The position numbers and the translations under genes are program-made. The notes beneath the pieces were generated by a model. It saw nothing but the letters and a program-made list of their open reading frames with translations, had not been told where the DNA came from and made no database searches. Of a stretch of DNA of 64,000 nucleotides, positions 11,330-21,560 are shown piece by piece (position 1 is the stretch's first letter; each line of letters opens with the position of its first letter). The DNA is from Bidens hawaiensis (lineage: Eukaryota; Streptophyta; Magnoliopsida; Asterales; Asteraceae): the NCBI GenBank assembly GCA_021521415.1, contig JAIQDT010002846.1:124001-188000 (forward strand), written 5' to 3'.

Positions 11330-12350
11330 TATGTTTATACGGCTCGTATAGGTCTATACGGTCGTATAGGCTACGCATTACCGACAGGGGGACAAAAAAA
11401 CAGCTTTTTTCAATCTATACGACCATATAGACATGTACGAGCCGTATATGTACTAAATGGCTCGTATAGGGCTATCTGACACACCAGAACACCTATACGG
11501 TCGCATAGCCCTATACGAGCCGTATAGAAAACTTTTGCATAAAAAGTCAGCCTGCCTTTGACCACTGTTAACCACTGCCGTATAGGATTTTGGCCAAAAC
11601 ATACTGATAAACATCTAGTCCTATACGAGCCATATAGGTATTAAATGGCTCGTATAGGGCTATCTGACACACCATAACACCTATACGGTCGTATAGTGCT
11701 ATACGACCGTATAGAAAACTTTTGCATAAAAAGTCAGCATGCCTTTGACCACTGTTAACCACTGCCGTATAGGATTTTGGTCAAAACATACTGATAAACA
11801 TCTAGTCCACATACATAAAAATAAAAATGCACCCCAAAATACATCATGCTCCAAACACATGGTCTACATGCATAAAAGTAAACAGTTTGCCCCAAAATAC
11901 ATCAAGTTTTTAACACGCGGTTCACATACATAAAGTTCATAATAGTGCACATATTGAAAATAAAATAAGAACTACTGTGGTGGTGGCCCCTACGCCTGTG
12001 GCTCCGGTGCCGGTGGTGAACCAGGTATATCCGGCACCATGGGAACTGGAGTGCGCTCCTCCCATGGTGAACCAGGTATAATGACACACCAGAGCCAGGT
12101 ATGCCGTCGAGTCCTATACGGCTGTATAACCCTATACGCCCGTATAGGTCTATACTGGCATATTATCGTATTAATATTTAAAATTTTCAAAAAAAATTGT
12201 CTATACGACCGTATAGGTCTATACGCCCTGTATAGGTCTATATGTATAGGGCTATACGAGGCACTACAAACAATGAACGACAATCTCCAACACAATCTGG
12301 CATTATTCAGGTGCTATACGACCGTATAGTCCAATACGAGCCGCATAGGA
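11330..12350. repeat. Satellite-like repeat rich in CTATACGACCGTATAG near-palindromes
   Basis: The 16-base near-palindrome CTATACGACCGTATAG and its variants (GAGCC, GGTCG centres) occur many times across about 1 kb. A unit of about 188 bp is duplicated in tandem: the word TAAATGG..CTCGTATAGGGCTATCTG recurs at 11454 and 11642, and the tail CATAAAAAGTCAG...CTAGTCC recurs at ~11538 and ~11723. A different segment at about 11930-12085, with two GGTGAACCAGGTATA copies, interrupts the array. No coding capacity is credible. Confidence 0.8.
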
Positions 12351-13369
12351 AAAAATGTGGTGTATGAAGATCCAAGGTGGTGTGGGAGGATCGGTTGCCT
12401 TTATTTATAGTAAGGATGAAATCCCGATACTCTACCCATGCTTAAAAGTATATGTATTTGAAATCAGTAAATCTGGGTACCCGTACTCGTACTCAATTTT
12501 ATGGTGCGGGCACGAGTACAGGTACTTTCGAGTAAAGTACTCGCTTTGGTACCACTTTGTTCTTTCTTTAAAAAAATATCCACTAAACTTGGTATCGGTA
12601 CCGTACATTACTGATAAACAATTATCTATAATACCACAACCAAAACCGTAATAACACAACCAAAACATAATACTAAAACTAAAGATGAAATAAACCATAA
12701 TGTAAAATCCATTCATAATCAATGAATTCCAAAACATACAAAGTCTCTCAAATTTTTTTATCAAAATGTTTAAAAGCAGCACAATCGGCGTCCAAACAAT
12801 AACTCTTCACATGAAGTCCAAAAGAGTAGACTTGATGCGGCGGACTAACTACCGTTGTTGAGGGTGAGGTCCGGGAATGCAAACGAGCTACGGACGGACG
12901 TGTGGCCCACACTCTCTTACATACACATTTACACATTTATAGACTATTTAAAAATTTTTAATAGAGTTTTTAGATGTTTGATGTTGTAAAACAAGATCAG
13001 TGTTTCTTAAGTTTAAAATCTTATATGCCTACATCGAGAGCAATGCATCAACTTAGGTTAAAACGATAGCTTGATTTGAGTATAAAATTGAGTAGATCTG
13101 ATTCATAGCCATTGTTAACTTATATTTTTCACCACTGGATGAAATATACAAGTGTCTTAGTTTACAAATTATCAAAGATCAAATACCGTAACAAGACTTA
13201 AAAGCTCAATGCATCAAAATACAATTTCAAAAAGCTCAACACACTAAAAACAATTAGTAATTTGATATGCGTTACAAGAACTAATGTTTAGAATCATATT
13301 ATTATTTACATCCTCGCTACAATTCTTCATATGCTACAAGTTAGTGTTAAGGATGTGAGTGCATCAATC
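12351..13369. other. Intergenic repeats, no gene seen
   Basis: At 12470-12560 a patch of short inverted words (GGGTACCCGTACTCG, GGTACCAC) suggests a decayed element. Open frames on both strands overlap it and carry no recognisable domain. The remainder is AT-rich. Confidence 0.5.
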
Positions 13370-15240
13370 TAGTCTTCTTTTACTCGTGGTTTCATTTGCT
13401 CGTTTTGGCTTCCATTTGTTCGTTCAAAAAGTATCGCTTCTGTTTTCACTGAACGGGACTAACAGCGATTGGTGGTTTTTGTTTTCACTGAACGGGGCTA
13501 TTAATGACTCGTGGGATGATTAAGAAGGGGAGTCCCACATTCTAGTATTCTTTTACTCGTTGTGATTTCTATTTGTTCGTTTCGGCTTTCATTTGTCTGT
13601 TTGAAGGTCGTGTCTTTTTTTTCACTAAACGGGGCTAGCAATGACATGTGGGCTTTGTTTTCATTATACGGGACTATAAGGGAGTTGTGAAATGATTAAG
13701 AAGGTGAATCCCACCTACTAGTCTTTTTTTACTCGTTGTGCTTTCCATTTGTTCGTTTAGGTTTCCATTCATTCGTTTGAAAAGTGTCGCTTTTTAGTTT
13801 TACTAAACAGGGCTAGTAGCGACCGGTGGGCTTTTGTTTTTACTGAATGGTGCTATCAGGAGCACATGGGATTATTAAGAAGGTAACTAACTACCACATA
13901 CTAGTCTTATTGTACTCGTTGTGGTTTCCATTTGCTTGTTTGAAAAGTGACACTTCCGTATTCACTGAACGGGCTACCAGCGACAGGTGGGCATTTGTTT
14001 CACTGAACGGTGATATCAAGGGCACGTGGGATGATTAAGAAGGTGAGTCTCACCTACTAGTCTTCTTTTACTCGTTGTGGTTTCCATTTGCTCGATTGGG
14101 CTTCCATTTGTTTGTTAGAAAAATGTCGCTTCTGGTTTCAGCGAACGGGGCTAGCAGCAACCAGTGGGCTTTGTTTTTACTGAAAGGTGCTATTAGGGGA
14201 ACATGGGATGATTAAGAAGGTGAGTCCTAGCGATTAGTCTTCTTTTACTCGTTGTGGTTTCCATTTGTTCGTGTAGGCATCCATTTGTTAGTTTGAAAAT
14301 TGATACTTCCGTATTCACTGAACGGGGCTAGCAGCGACAGGTGAGCTTTTGTTTTTACTGAACGGTGCTATCAGGGATATATGGGATGATTAAGAAGGTG
14401 AGTCCCACCTACTAGTCTTATTTTACTCATTGCCGTTTCCATTTGTTCGTTTAGGCTTCCATTCGTTCGTTTGAAAAGTGCCTCTTTTGGTTTCACAGAA
14501 CGGGGCTAGCAGCGACCGGTGGACTTTTGTTTTTATTGAACGGTGCTATCAGGGACACATAAAGGCGAGTCCCACCCACTAGTCTTCTTTTACTTGTTGT
14601 GGTTTCCATTTGTTCGTTTAGGCATCCATTTGTTCATTTGAAAAGCGACACTTCTGTATTCACTGAAGGGAGTTAGCAGCGACAGGTGGGCTTTTGTTTT
14701 TACTGACAGATATATCGGGTACTCGTGGGATGATTACGAAGGTATTCCCTCATTCAAGTATCCCTAACTAGTTGTGGTATCCATTTGTTCATTTGGTCTT
14801 TCATTTGTTTGTTTGAAAAGTGTCGATTCTATTTTCAATGAATGTGACTAGCAGCGACTAGTGGGCTTTTGGTTTCACTAAACGAAGCTATCAGGGACAC
14901 ATGGGATAATTAAGGAGGTGAGTCCCTCACTATGGTCTTCTTTTACTTGCTCGTTTGGGCTAGCAGTGATTGGTGGGATTTTATTCTCATTTGACAGGGA
15001 TACCAGGGACTCATGGGATAATTAAGGAGGTGAGTCCCTCATTCTAGTCTTCTTTTACTTGTTGTGGTTTCATTTGTTTGTTTGAAAATTGCAGAATATG
15101 TTTTCACTGTGCGGGGCTAGCAGCGATTGGTGAGCTCCCCCCCCCCCCCCCCCTCACACTAAATGGGGCTATAAGGGGTTTCGTGGGATGATTAGGAACG
15201 TGAGTCACCCATTCTAATCTTCACTGAAAAGTGTCATTAA
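13370..15240 (+). repeat. ~177-bp tandem repeat array, about 10 degenerate copies
   Basis: The landmark GATTAAGAAGGTGAGTCCC recurs at about 13518, 13694, 13872, 14033, 14210, 14388, (14560), 14732, 14908, 15019 and 15190, mostly 171-178 bp apart with two shorter intervals. Other shared words are TTTTACTCGTTGTGG, CCATTTGTTCGTTT and CTGAACGGGGCTAGCAGCGAC. Copies drift toward the right end, where a run of C (about 15139-15152) interrupts one. Unit length is in the range typical of plant satellites, but the copy number is low. Confidence 0.88.
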
Positions 15241-15571
15241 ACTTCTGAATATATATTTGGCAGCTTATAATGAACGGTCTCCTTTTAAGAGATAAAATAT
15301 ATTTTATTCCATTTATTTTATTTTATTTAAATTGATAATTGTCACATTAAAGTTACATAATAAATTAGAGAAAACTATTGGCTTTCATGTTTTGACCGGT
15401 AGTTTTCTTAATTTTTTGTTTTACCCTGCTTTTTAAGGAGAAGATACCAATAATTTAACCAAATATTGAATATACATGGATGCCTAGTAGTTAAATGACA
15501 CCAAATAAAAACCAAATATAAAAGGAACGACATAGATCAAATAAACAAACTAAATTGAAGGCCTTCGCAAT
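15241..15571. other. Intergenic, flank of the Tat element
   Basis: AT-rich, no gene seen. The last five bases GCAAT (15567-15571) are the left target duplication of the element that follows. Confidence 0.7.
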
Positions 15572-16597
15572 TGAAGAAACACTAAATGAACCCTGGACAG
15601 ATTATAGATAATCTGGGGGGTTAAGTAATGTTTCCCACGAGAATGAGGTCCAACAGAGACGGTTGTTCTTCAGGGGACCTGCAAAACAAACACCGTAAGC
15701 TCGTCACTGAGAAGGGGGGGTTCCTCCTTGTGACCACCCTCCGGCATGAGAATCAGACTAGATTGCTCTGAATATAAGTGTATATTAAGAGATTGCTAGA
15801 TAACAGGATAGCAGATGATCTTACCATTCCAAGATGTTGGAGTATTTATAGCCGAAGGTAGGTTTCCAAGCAGGTACAGCCGGCTGAATAGTATTCCTGT
15901 TCTACCAACAGTGGACTATGCACAGGCCATACTGGTTGGTGGATAGGTTACGGCCAACAGTAACAAAGTCGGCTGCACTATTCCACCAACTGTAGATTAT
16001 GCACGTCCCACCTACTGTGGATTATACGCAGGCCATGCTGGTTGGTTAATAGGTTACGGCCAATAGTAACACTATTCTACCAACTGTAGGCTGCGCACGC
16101 CCCTCAGTAAGAGTTGGTGAGTAGGCAGCGGCTAATAGTGACAAACAGTACTAGAGGGTGCTCCTCCTCGTACTGTTGTCGGTGAGCTGTCACCCTGTGA
16201 TTGGCTCATGGGCTGTTCTGGTCAGATTGTCTGTCCTATCCATACCTTGGTAGGTATAGTACAAAAGATCTTTCAGAATCATACGGACTGGCTCATTTTG
16301 GCGGGATTGTTCCCGCCTTGCTCATTCCTTCATGTGACTACTGAAGTAGCTATTGTCTTGTGCGTGTAGCCCTGCTGTCTGCGGGTAGCCTTCCCTGATG
16401 GCTTGTATCCGCAACTGCGGGAACAGGCGGGGTACTTCACCATTGGGAGGCTTTCCCTGCGTGTACAGCTTGCGTACTGCGCGTAAGGTTCTCTGAGCAT
16501 GGTGGGTCCTGCGGGAGCAGATGGCCTTTGCGCAGACGTCCCTTTTCAAGGTGAGTCTTGCGGGACCAACTGGGCTCTGCTGGGACCTACCTCTTCA
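15572..16597 (-). repeat. 3' LTR of Tat element 1
   Basis: Direct repeat of 26944-27969. On the minus strand a TATA-like TATAAATA lies at 15850-15843, marking the probable U3 promoter. The open frame at 16322-16549 occurs in both LTRs and has no homology I recognise. GGCGGGATTGTTCCCGCC at about 16300 is an inverted repeat. Confidence 0.97.
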
Positions 16598-16610
16598 AGT
16601 CCCCCCAGTC
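16598..16610 (-). promoter_or_regulatory. Polypurine tract of Tat element 1
   Basis: Read on the minus strand, ACTGGGGGGACT directly abuts the TGAAGAGG start of the 3' LTR, the position of the plus-strand primer for reverse transcription. Element 2 has the matching tract at 54165-54177. Confidence 0.85.
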
Positions 16611-17655
16611 CAATGTTCTTCTCATGAATGTTTAATAAAGTGAGGTGAACTTTTGTACTTTAAGCAAGGGGTTTTGAAAAAGGTTTTTAGTTTTAAGGTT
16701 CTCCGTGGGGATTCTTCCCGCGGGTTTCCTAATGTCACTTGCAAAAATACCCGATTTTTTTGCTTGATCTTTGGGTATGATGCGGGTAGGTATGTAACAT
16801 TCTCGCAAGTCAGGAGCGTTGAGTCTTACTTGTATATAGTCTCCATGGGGTTCTGGTGGTTTTCAACATAGTGATCAATTATGCTAAGACCACCAATTCC
16901 ATCACGGAGTTTCAAACAATATAATTCTCGACGTTCCCGTTATGCGGGGGTGTTATTCCTCTATCCGCAAGCATTGCCCAGAAGATCCTTCTTGGTTTCA
17001 ATTCTCTGCGGGGCGCTAGGTATGTGAAGGGTTTTGCCTTAACACTACCCGCGCTCGTCTTACGGTTACTTTACTTCCAAGGTATTGTTGGCTTCAATTC
17101 CCTGCGGGTGCTAGGTATGTGAAGGGTTTTGCCTTAACACTGTACCCGCACCCGGCTTATGGTTACTTGTTTGCCAAGGTAAGGGGTGTTTTCCCGCTTA
17201 CTTTTGAATCTTTTTTGAATTTTGAATTTCGAAATTCGAAGAGTTGGTGGAAAGATAGGAACAGTCCAAACATCTGAAACGTCGTGCGACGGTTTCTTCT
17301 GACTGTGTCAGGACGTGCAGGAAGTTATGGTGACGTGACAGTACATGGTCATTCCAGACGTTTTTTCAGGCGCGTGGGCGCGATTTTTCGGGCGCGTGGC
17401 CGCGAAATTAATGGTACGCGTCCTGTCAACAGCTGTTGCCAGCCTGCTTTTTGCCACGTGTCATAGTTTCATTGCACCTTCGATTTCTCTCTCCTCCGCA
17501 TTAAATTCATCGCATTAGTTGCGATTAGTATATAAAGGGGGAGAGGGCTCTTTGCAATCCACACATTCACCCTTCTCTTCTTCTTCCTAGCGATTTCCGG
17601 CAAATACTCCGTTTTTCAGGCAAGCATTTTCCCGAAATCGCTTTCTTTCTGCAAA
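16611..17655 (+). promoter_or_regulatory. Upstream region of the antisense gene, with TATA box
   Basis: This noncoding stretch lies between the polypurine tract and the antisense gene. TATATAAAG at 17529-17537 is a good plant TATA box about 120 bp before the ATG. A CACGTG G-box core lies at about 17454-17459, and several ACGTG words lie at 17310-17345. A pyrimidine-rich leader (CTTCTCTTCTTCTTCC) precedes the ATG. At 17000-17140 a GGTATGTGAAGGGTTTTGCC unit is repeated twice. The homologous zone of element 2 has the same design. I infer an independent promoter directed against the retroelement's own transcription. Confidence 0.7.
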
Positions 17656-20600
17656 ATGTCTTCTCGTGATCTTGAGTCTTCGGCCGATGATAAGAGTACT
17701 GCTGGTGAGTGCCAGTGTGCTCTGCCCGGCGATCAGTACCGGTATGTTGTTAGGAAGTTCATGCTCGATCCTTTCGAGCCTGAGTTTCCTGAACCCCATC
17801 AGACCGTGTACGATGCCCCCAGAGGCAAGATCGGGGTTTATGCAGCATTCTTTGTCTATGGGAATCTTAGGTTCCCATTGACAAAGTTTGTTTACCGTGT
17901 CCTTGAGAGGCATGGTGTTCATCTGACCGAGTTGCACCCCATGGCGGTCGCCAAGATTCGCCATTTCGAGTGGGTGTGCCGGATTCTGGGCATTGAGCCC
18001 TATGTGGACCGCCTGATGACCTTCTATACTTGGAGGTGCATCCAGGGGTGGTACACCCTGACAACCCGGATCAAGGGTTTGAAGATTTGCGCGACCGAGC
18101 GCAGTCTCCGATCGTGGAAGCGGGAGTTCTTCTACATTTCTGCCCGCGCCATCCCCATTGCCATGAAGTTTAAAAATGGCCAAGCAATTCTAAGCCACCA
18201 CGCCACCAACTACCAGGAGGCGGAATGGTTTGCGAAGATATCCCGGGTCCAATCTCCGGTTTACCGGTTTGCGGAGTCCGGGATGGTGATGCTGGGGATG
18301 AGCCGGGTATGGAAGGAGGCGTCTCAGGTTCCCATCCTTCTCGAATACGGTTTGAACTCTACTCCTTATGGTATGTCTTGTCTTTCTTACTGATATGAGT
18401 TTGTCTTCTAACTGTTTCTTTTCTCAGAGGGGAACAATTTGGAGTCGCTCCTGTACCCGCGGGAAGCTGACGGTCCCGTGCGGGTGGGTACTCGTGCTCT
18501 TGACGAGAACGAGTTGCCCATCCTGGAGCAAACAGCGGATCGGTTTGTGGAGGTCTATCCGCTGGGCCACGAGATCCTAAGCCACCGGCGGCCAGGTAAG
18601 GCGTTATTCTCTCCTCCACCCCTCAGTGCTGTACCCGCTGTTGGAATTCCTGACATCCTGTCTTCTTCTGAGGAATCCGCAGATGGTCCTCCGTTAGTGC
18701 GGAAGAAGAGGGCTGCCGGCGGGAAAGGGAAGGAGAAGGCGGCCTCCACAGCCGATCCAGTGCTCCTATCTGACACTGAGTCAAATAGTGAAGAGGTGGC
18801 GGGGAACCTCGGTGGTGAGAAGACCACTGTTCCGGAGGCTACGACTGTTACCTCCGGAGAACCAATGACGACGACGGTGACCGGCATCAAGAGACCGGCT
18901 CCATCGGGTTCGTCCCCGCCCGTCCGTACGTTCAAGCTCAAGAAAACTCGTAAGTACAACTTTCTCTTAGCTTTTATCTTCGTAGTTTAATCCTTGTCTT
19001 TTAACACTTTTCTTCTTTACGCAGGCGTGGATGTTGGCGCATTCCAGGGTCAGGGGCCGAGTATTACCTCTCCGCCGATGACGGTAGGCTTGGTCAGCCT
19101 ACCTGAGGCGTCGATCCAGGCGCCTGCGCCTGCTTCCGCTGGTTCAGTTGCTCACTCCTTTGAGCCGACTGTTCCAGCCGAGATGACGTCGCCGCCGGTG
19201 GTAAGTGCGATTTTTACAGCATCTTTCACCGAGCCGGCGGTTACTATTGCCGCAGATTCTGCGGCGGCGACCGCGACGGCGACCACGGCGGCCGCTACTA
19301 TGCCTCCGCCACCGGCAACGACGGCCGGCCCATCAGGTACGCGTGGGGCTTCTCGCATCTCTCCGCCACCTTCCCATCTGCCTGAACTCTTGGATGGATT
19401 TCCATTGGGTTCAGGTGATGGGTTCGACGGCTATCGGCCTGTAATTGACCCTACAGGTGCGTAGGGTTCTTTTGGCCCATTTTTCTACATATTTTTTATC
19501 ATCTTTTCCTAACTGCTTTTTGTTTTCTGCAGTGTCGGATTCCAATGAAGTGTATGTTCCGCGATGGAACATACGCCGAGGAACAACCCTTCGTACCCCT
19601 GTGGAGTGCGTGGAATGGGCTCGCCACGTTGCTCCCCATGGTGCGTTGGGGGAAGCCATGGCTAGCTACCAGGAGGGTAGGCTAACCAACGAGCTTCGGG
19701 TTCTCCAAGCCCGGATGCAGCCGCGCGTCGAGCTGCTTTGTCGTGAAAACGACAAGTTGAAAGCAGCTCGCGCCAAGGAAGTATCTCAAGCGCGGGTTCT
19801 TCGGGAGGAGAACCAAAAGCTGTCCGCAGCTGCTGCGGAGAAGGAGAAGGCCTTCAAGGCCCTCGAGGTTGAGGTTCAAGCGCGACTCGAGGCCCGCTCC
19901 AAGGCTGCCCAAGCTGTTAACGAACAGCTTCGGCTGGCTAAGGAGACTGCGAGGAACGCAACCGAGAGGGCCACCAAGGCTGAAGCCGTTGCTGAGCCTT
20001 TACGCGTGGAGAATGAGGAGCTCAAGGCCAAATTAGAGGCTCTCCAACGTGCTCATGATGCCTTGGCGATGGAAGATGCCAAGAAGCTCCAGGAGATCTT
20101 GGACCAGAGGGGCGTGCTTGACCATACCGAGCGGAAGCTTAAGGGCGTCGAAGAGGCTGCCGCAAAGGAAGTGCTACTTGCCAACCTTAACAAAAGCGAA
20201 GCCGAACGCGCCTGCACCCAAGCTCAAGCCGCCCTTAAAGAAGCTCTGGTTGCCAAGGAATGGCTTCTTCGAGAAGCGTTGTCTCAGGTAAGTCTATCTT
20301 CATGTCTTCACGCTTTTCTTTGTAAATAGGGTGTTGACACTTGTATATTTTCTTATGTAGGTTGTGCATCGGGTCTTCTCAGAGACATCTTACGACGATG
20401 CAATGAGCGCAGCCCTCAACGCTTCTCACGAGGATGGGGAACGGGTCGGCTTCCTGCTTGGTCTAGGGTTTGTTGAGAAAGGCGTCCCGCCATCCAACTT
20501 CCCTTTGTACAATGTAGATACCGAAGCCATATATGACCAAGCAGTAAATCAATACGCCGCCTTCCCGCATCCGGTGGTGGAGAAGGTGAATGAAATTGCT

Positions 20601-20696
20601 GCTGCTGATGATGGGCTACCTATCCTTAAAGCTTACCTTGAACAGCCACACTCTACTGACGGTGCTGGTCCAAGTGGAAGTGGCCCTGAAGCCTGA
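17656..20696 (+). CDS. Antisense gene of Tat element 1 (gypsy-type transposase domain plus coiled coil)
   Basis: Five exons on the strand opposite gag-pol: 17656-18370, 18428-18949, 19025-19456, 19533-20287 and 20361-20696. All junctions are GT-AG, the frame is kept, and 919 residues result. Exon 1 carries the block usually annotated as 'putative gypsy type transposon' (Pfam PF04195): YAAFFVYGNLRFPLTKFV, VHLTELHPMAVAKIRHFEW, WKREFFYI and a C-terminal GMSRVWKE. Exons 2-3 are acidic then Pro/Thr/Ala-rich linkers. Exon 4 (residues ~557-808) is mostly a charged Ala/Glu/Lys/Leu coiled coil. Exon 5 has a compact C terminus. Additional antisense frames are known in Tat elements; their function is not established. 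Despite the domain name it has no visible transposase or integrase catalytic motif. The frame is intact, so it may be expressed. Confidence 0.88.
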
Positions 20697-20918
20697 TCCT
20701 GAAGATCCCTTCCCGCTGCTAGGATAGATTTAGTTTGTATAGATTTACTTTCTTGTAGGCGGGTAGTTACCCGGCCATTCTTGTAACGAATATTTATGAA
20801 ATGTAAATCTTTGCGCGGCTAAGACCGCTTGATTCATTGGATTCCTTGCTTTATAAACGTTATATGACTCACATACTTTAGTTTAAATTAGCAATTTTCC
20901 AAGTGTTTAGAATAAGTT

Positions 20919-21196
20919 AACCTTTGAACGTGGTAGATAGGTGTGAAGTTTTGCTTCCTCTTTCGTGATTGTGCGGGTAGGACCGTCACTTGCACGTAGT
21001 AGGATGGCTAAACTTTACCATCTGACCTGCGTGTAGGTCTACCTTATCTTTGAAGATAAGTTAACCTTTGAACGTGGTAGATAATAGGTGTGAAGTTTTG
21101 CTTCCTCTTTCGTGATTGTGCGGGTATGACCGTCACTTGCACTTAGTAGGATGGCTAAACTTTACCCATATCTGACCTGCGTGTAGGTTTTCCTCA

Positions 21197-21237
<41 letters not shown>

Positions 21238-21400
21238 GATAACCTTTGAACGTGGTAGATGATAGGTTGAAGTTTTGCTTCCTTGTTCGTGATTGTGCGG
21301 GTAAGACCGTCACTTGCACTTACAAGGATGGCTAAACTTTACTTACATCTGACCTGCGTGTAGGTTTCCCTTATTTTTAACGTTGTGTTTATGCGGGTTT
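20919..21400. repeat. Three tandem ~144-178-bp repeats between antisense gene and pol
   Basis: The word AACCTTTGAACGTGGTAGAT starts at 20919, 21063 and 21241. Each copy continues through GTGTGAAGTTTTGCTTCC, GATTGTGCGGGTA and TCTGACCTGCGTGTAGG. A run of about 35 T (21201-21235) lengthens the second interval. It lies where the 3' ends of the two convergent units (gag-pol on minus, antisense gene on plus) meet. Confidence 0.85.
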
Positions 21401-21560
21401 TGCCGCCTTCCACACGTAACGACTTACTTCTTCCCGTTGGTGCGGTAAATACCGGCACCAGTGCGAAGTTCATAAGTATAAAGGTAAACACATTATGAAA
21501 GGAGAATCATTTCCATTAGAAGTGGCTCTAGGCCTTTTCTTTACAAGTTTTGGAATTGAT

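Noticed and set aside
11902..12329. Overlapping frames on both strands with repeated YRPIR/RIGLY peptides
   Set aside because: They arise from the CTATACG near-palindromes read in any frame.
12355..12782. 98- and 116-codon frames on opposite strands
   Set aside because: Mutual overlap, no start context or domain, and an inverted-repeat patch inside.
13370..15240. CRISPR-like regular repeats
   Set aside because: The ~177-bp units are repeats end to end without unique spacers, and the genome is eukaryotic.
16322..16549. Frame repeated identically at 27694-27921
   Set aside because: It lies inside both LTRs of element 1; conservation is explained by LTR identity, not by protein function.
18594..18635. 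Possible extra intron (GTAAGG...CCTCAG) in the antisense gene of element 1
   Set aside because: It would be only about 40 bp, shorter than usual plant introns, and the frame is open through it.
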